From NCBI GenBank assembly GCA_964627855.1, contig CAZVLE010000060.1, forward strand, positions 1 through 22,691: a stretch of 22,691 nt of DNA, read 5' to 3'. Within the stretch, counting starts at the first letter, position 1, and each line of letters starts with the position of its first letter. The notes below the pieces were generated by a model. The model did no database searches and was not told the DNA's origin. It saw only the letters and a list, made by a program, of their open reading frames with translations. Positions 21,897-22,691 of the stretch are shown piece after piece. A program made the position numbers and the translations under genes. The stretch is from CAZVLE01 sp964627855 (GTDB lineage Bacteria > Bacillota > Dethiobacteria > DTU022).

Positions 21897-22691
21897 ATGT
21901 ATGTAATTATTCTGGCCGGGGGTAGCGGGACCCGTCTCTGGCCGCTCAGCCGTGAGCTATTTCCGAAACAATATTTAAGCCTGCCGGTGCCCGGGCTGCG
22001 CGAAGAAGATTCCCCTGCAGGCAAGGGAGGGGGGAGGTCGCTTTTTCAGGCTACCGTTGAAAGGGTTGCGGTAACCGTGGAGCCGGCAAGAATAATTGTT
22101 GTCACCCACTCCGACCAGATGGTGGAGATCAGGCGCCAGCTTGCTCTGGTTGCTATAAGCGGCGTGCGTTTGCTGGCCGAGCCGGAAGCGCGTAACACGG
22201 CTCCGGCCATCGGCCTTGCTGCTACCTTACTGCAGCGAGAAGCGGGCCCGGATGCCGTGATGGCTGTTTTGCCCTCAGATCATCTCATTACCGATACTGC
22301 CGCCTTTTCTTCCCTCTTAGAAACAGGGGCCGCTGCTGCCGCCGAGTACGGGCTGGTCACCTTCGGAATTCGCCCCACCTACCCGGAAACAGGTTTCGGC
22401 TATATTTGCTGCGGTGAAGAATTGCGGCATAGTGCCTGCCGCGTTGAAAGGTTTGTTGAAAAACCGGACCTCGCCACAGCCAGGACTTACCTGGCCGATA
22501 CCCGTTACCTCTGGAATAGCGGGATGTTTGTTTTTCGCGTCGGCGCCCTGCTCGACAATTACAAAAAACTCCTGCCGCAGACCTATACTACCCTGGAAGA
22601 GGTCGATTTTGAACATCCCGAAAAGCTGGCTGCCCTCTACGGAAACCTCGAAAAAACGTCGATCGACTACGGCATTCTCGAAAAGGCCGAC
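21897..22691 (+). CDS. manC: Mannose-1-phosphate guanylyltransferase, N-terminal part (cut by window end)
   Basis: The first 265 codons of a sugar-phosphate nucleotidyltransferase are visible, running off the right edge with no stop. MYVIILAGGSGTRLWPLSRELFPKQ carries the GxGTRLWP nucleotide-binding loop, followed by EPEARNTAPAIGLAA, LPSDH, ETGFGYI, VERFVEKPD and LWNSGMFVF, all typical of ManC/ManB-type GDP-mannose pyrophosphorylases. It makes GDP-mannose from mannose-1-phosphate and GTP. Compared with the usual family spacing there appear to be about 15 extra residues (30-46, VPGLREEDSPAGKGG) between KQYLSL and RSLFQATVER. ATG 21897 has AGGGAG about 10 bases upstream. It could supply donor to the two neighbouring glycosyltransferases and reuse mannose-1-phosphate from the GH130 enzyme. 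Confidence 0.94.
   Translation, partial: MYVIILAGGSGTRLWPLSRELFPKQYLSLPVPGLREEDSPAGKGGGRSLFQATVERVAVTVEPARIIVVTHSDQMVEIRRQLALVAISGVRLLAEPEARNTAPAIGLAATLLQREAGPDAVMAVLPSDHLITDTAAFSSLLETGAAAAAEYGLVTFGIRPTYPETGFGYICCGEELRHSACRVERFVEKPDLATARTYLADTRYLWNSGMFVFRVGALLDNYKKLLPQTYTTLEEVDFEHPEKLAALYGNLEKTSIDYGILEKAD

Overview
The window looks like part of the chromosome of a strictly anaerobic, amino-acid-fermenting Bacillota (Firmicutes)-type bacterium of moderate GC content. The basis is AGGAGG-type ribosome binding sites, several near-consensus sigma-A promoters (TTGACC-18-TATAAT, TTGCCA-17-TATAAT), and a set of ferredoxin-, tungsten- and radical-SAM-based enzymes. The species cannot be named from the sequence.

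Layout. (1) 1-2166: the C-terminal end of a lysine/glutamate 2,3-aminomutase, a tandem hairpin-repeat array, and an MttB-family methyltransferase. (2) 2167-2330: a highly structured element between converging genes. (3) 2331-7792, minus strand: an operon transcribed as paaK2 - ACT protein - paaK1 - iorA - iorB. It would convert aromatic 2-oxo acids to aryl-acetyl-CoA and interconvert aryl-acetyl-CoA with aryl-acetate. (4) 8126-11478, plus strand: a small lipoprotein, a PflX-type radical SAM protein, thioredoxin, a stand-alone EF-Tu-domain-II-like protein, and the AzlC/AzlD branched-chain amino acid exporter. (5) 11532-13682: a strong promoter, a tungsten aldehyde:ferredoxin oxidoreductase (AOR), a MoaD-like sulfur carrier and a terminator. 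(6) 13707-14933, minus strand: a PIN/AbrB toxin-antitoxin pair followed by a scrambled repeat island. (7) 14934-17050: a radical SAM/SPASM protein that looks like the AOR-associated tungsten-cofactor maturase, divergent from an MBL-fold hydrolase. (8) 17165 to the end: GH130 mannoside phosphorylase, GT4 glycosyltransferase, a second repeat array, a large GT4-helical-domain fusion, and mannose-1-phosphate guanylyltransferase (manC, cut by the window edge). This set could make and recycle a mannose oligosaccharide.

How the genes fit together (inference). Amino acids are fermented through 2-oxo acids. IOR and PaaK handle the aromatic ones, AOR can oxidise the aldehydes that arise and save electrons as reduced ferredoxin, and AzlCD exports branched-chain amino acids. 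The GDP-mannose/GH130/GT block is a separate carbohydrate module.

The least explained signal is a repeat family seen in three intergenic places. Each unit is about 136-139 bp: a T-rich box ending in CCGGTC, a run of degenerate heptanucleotides (CTCYGAC-like), a GC-rich palindrome, and a second heptanucleotide run in the opposite orientation. The two runs can pair, with G-U and Watson-Crick changes that preserve pairing between loci, so each unit can fold into a long hairpin with an apical hairpin. Two arrays lie immediately upstream of start codons (mttB and the GT4 fusion) in the direction of transcription.
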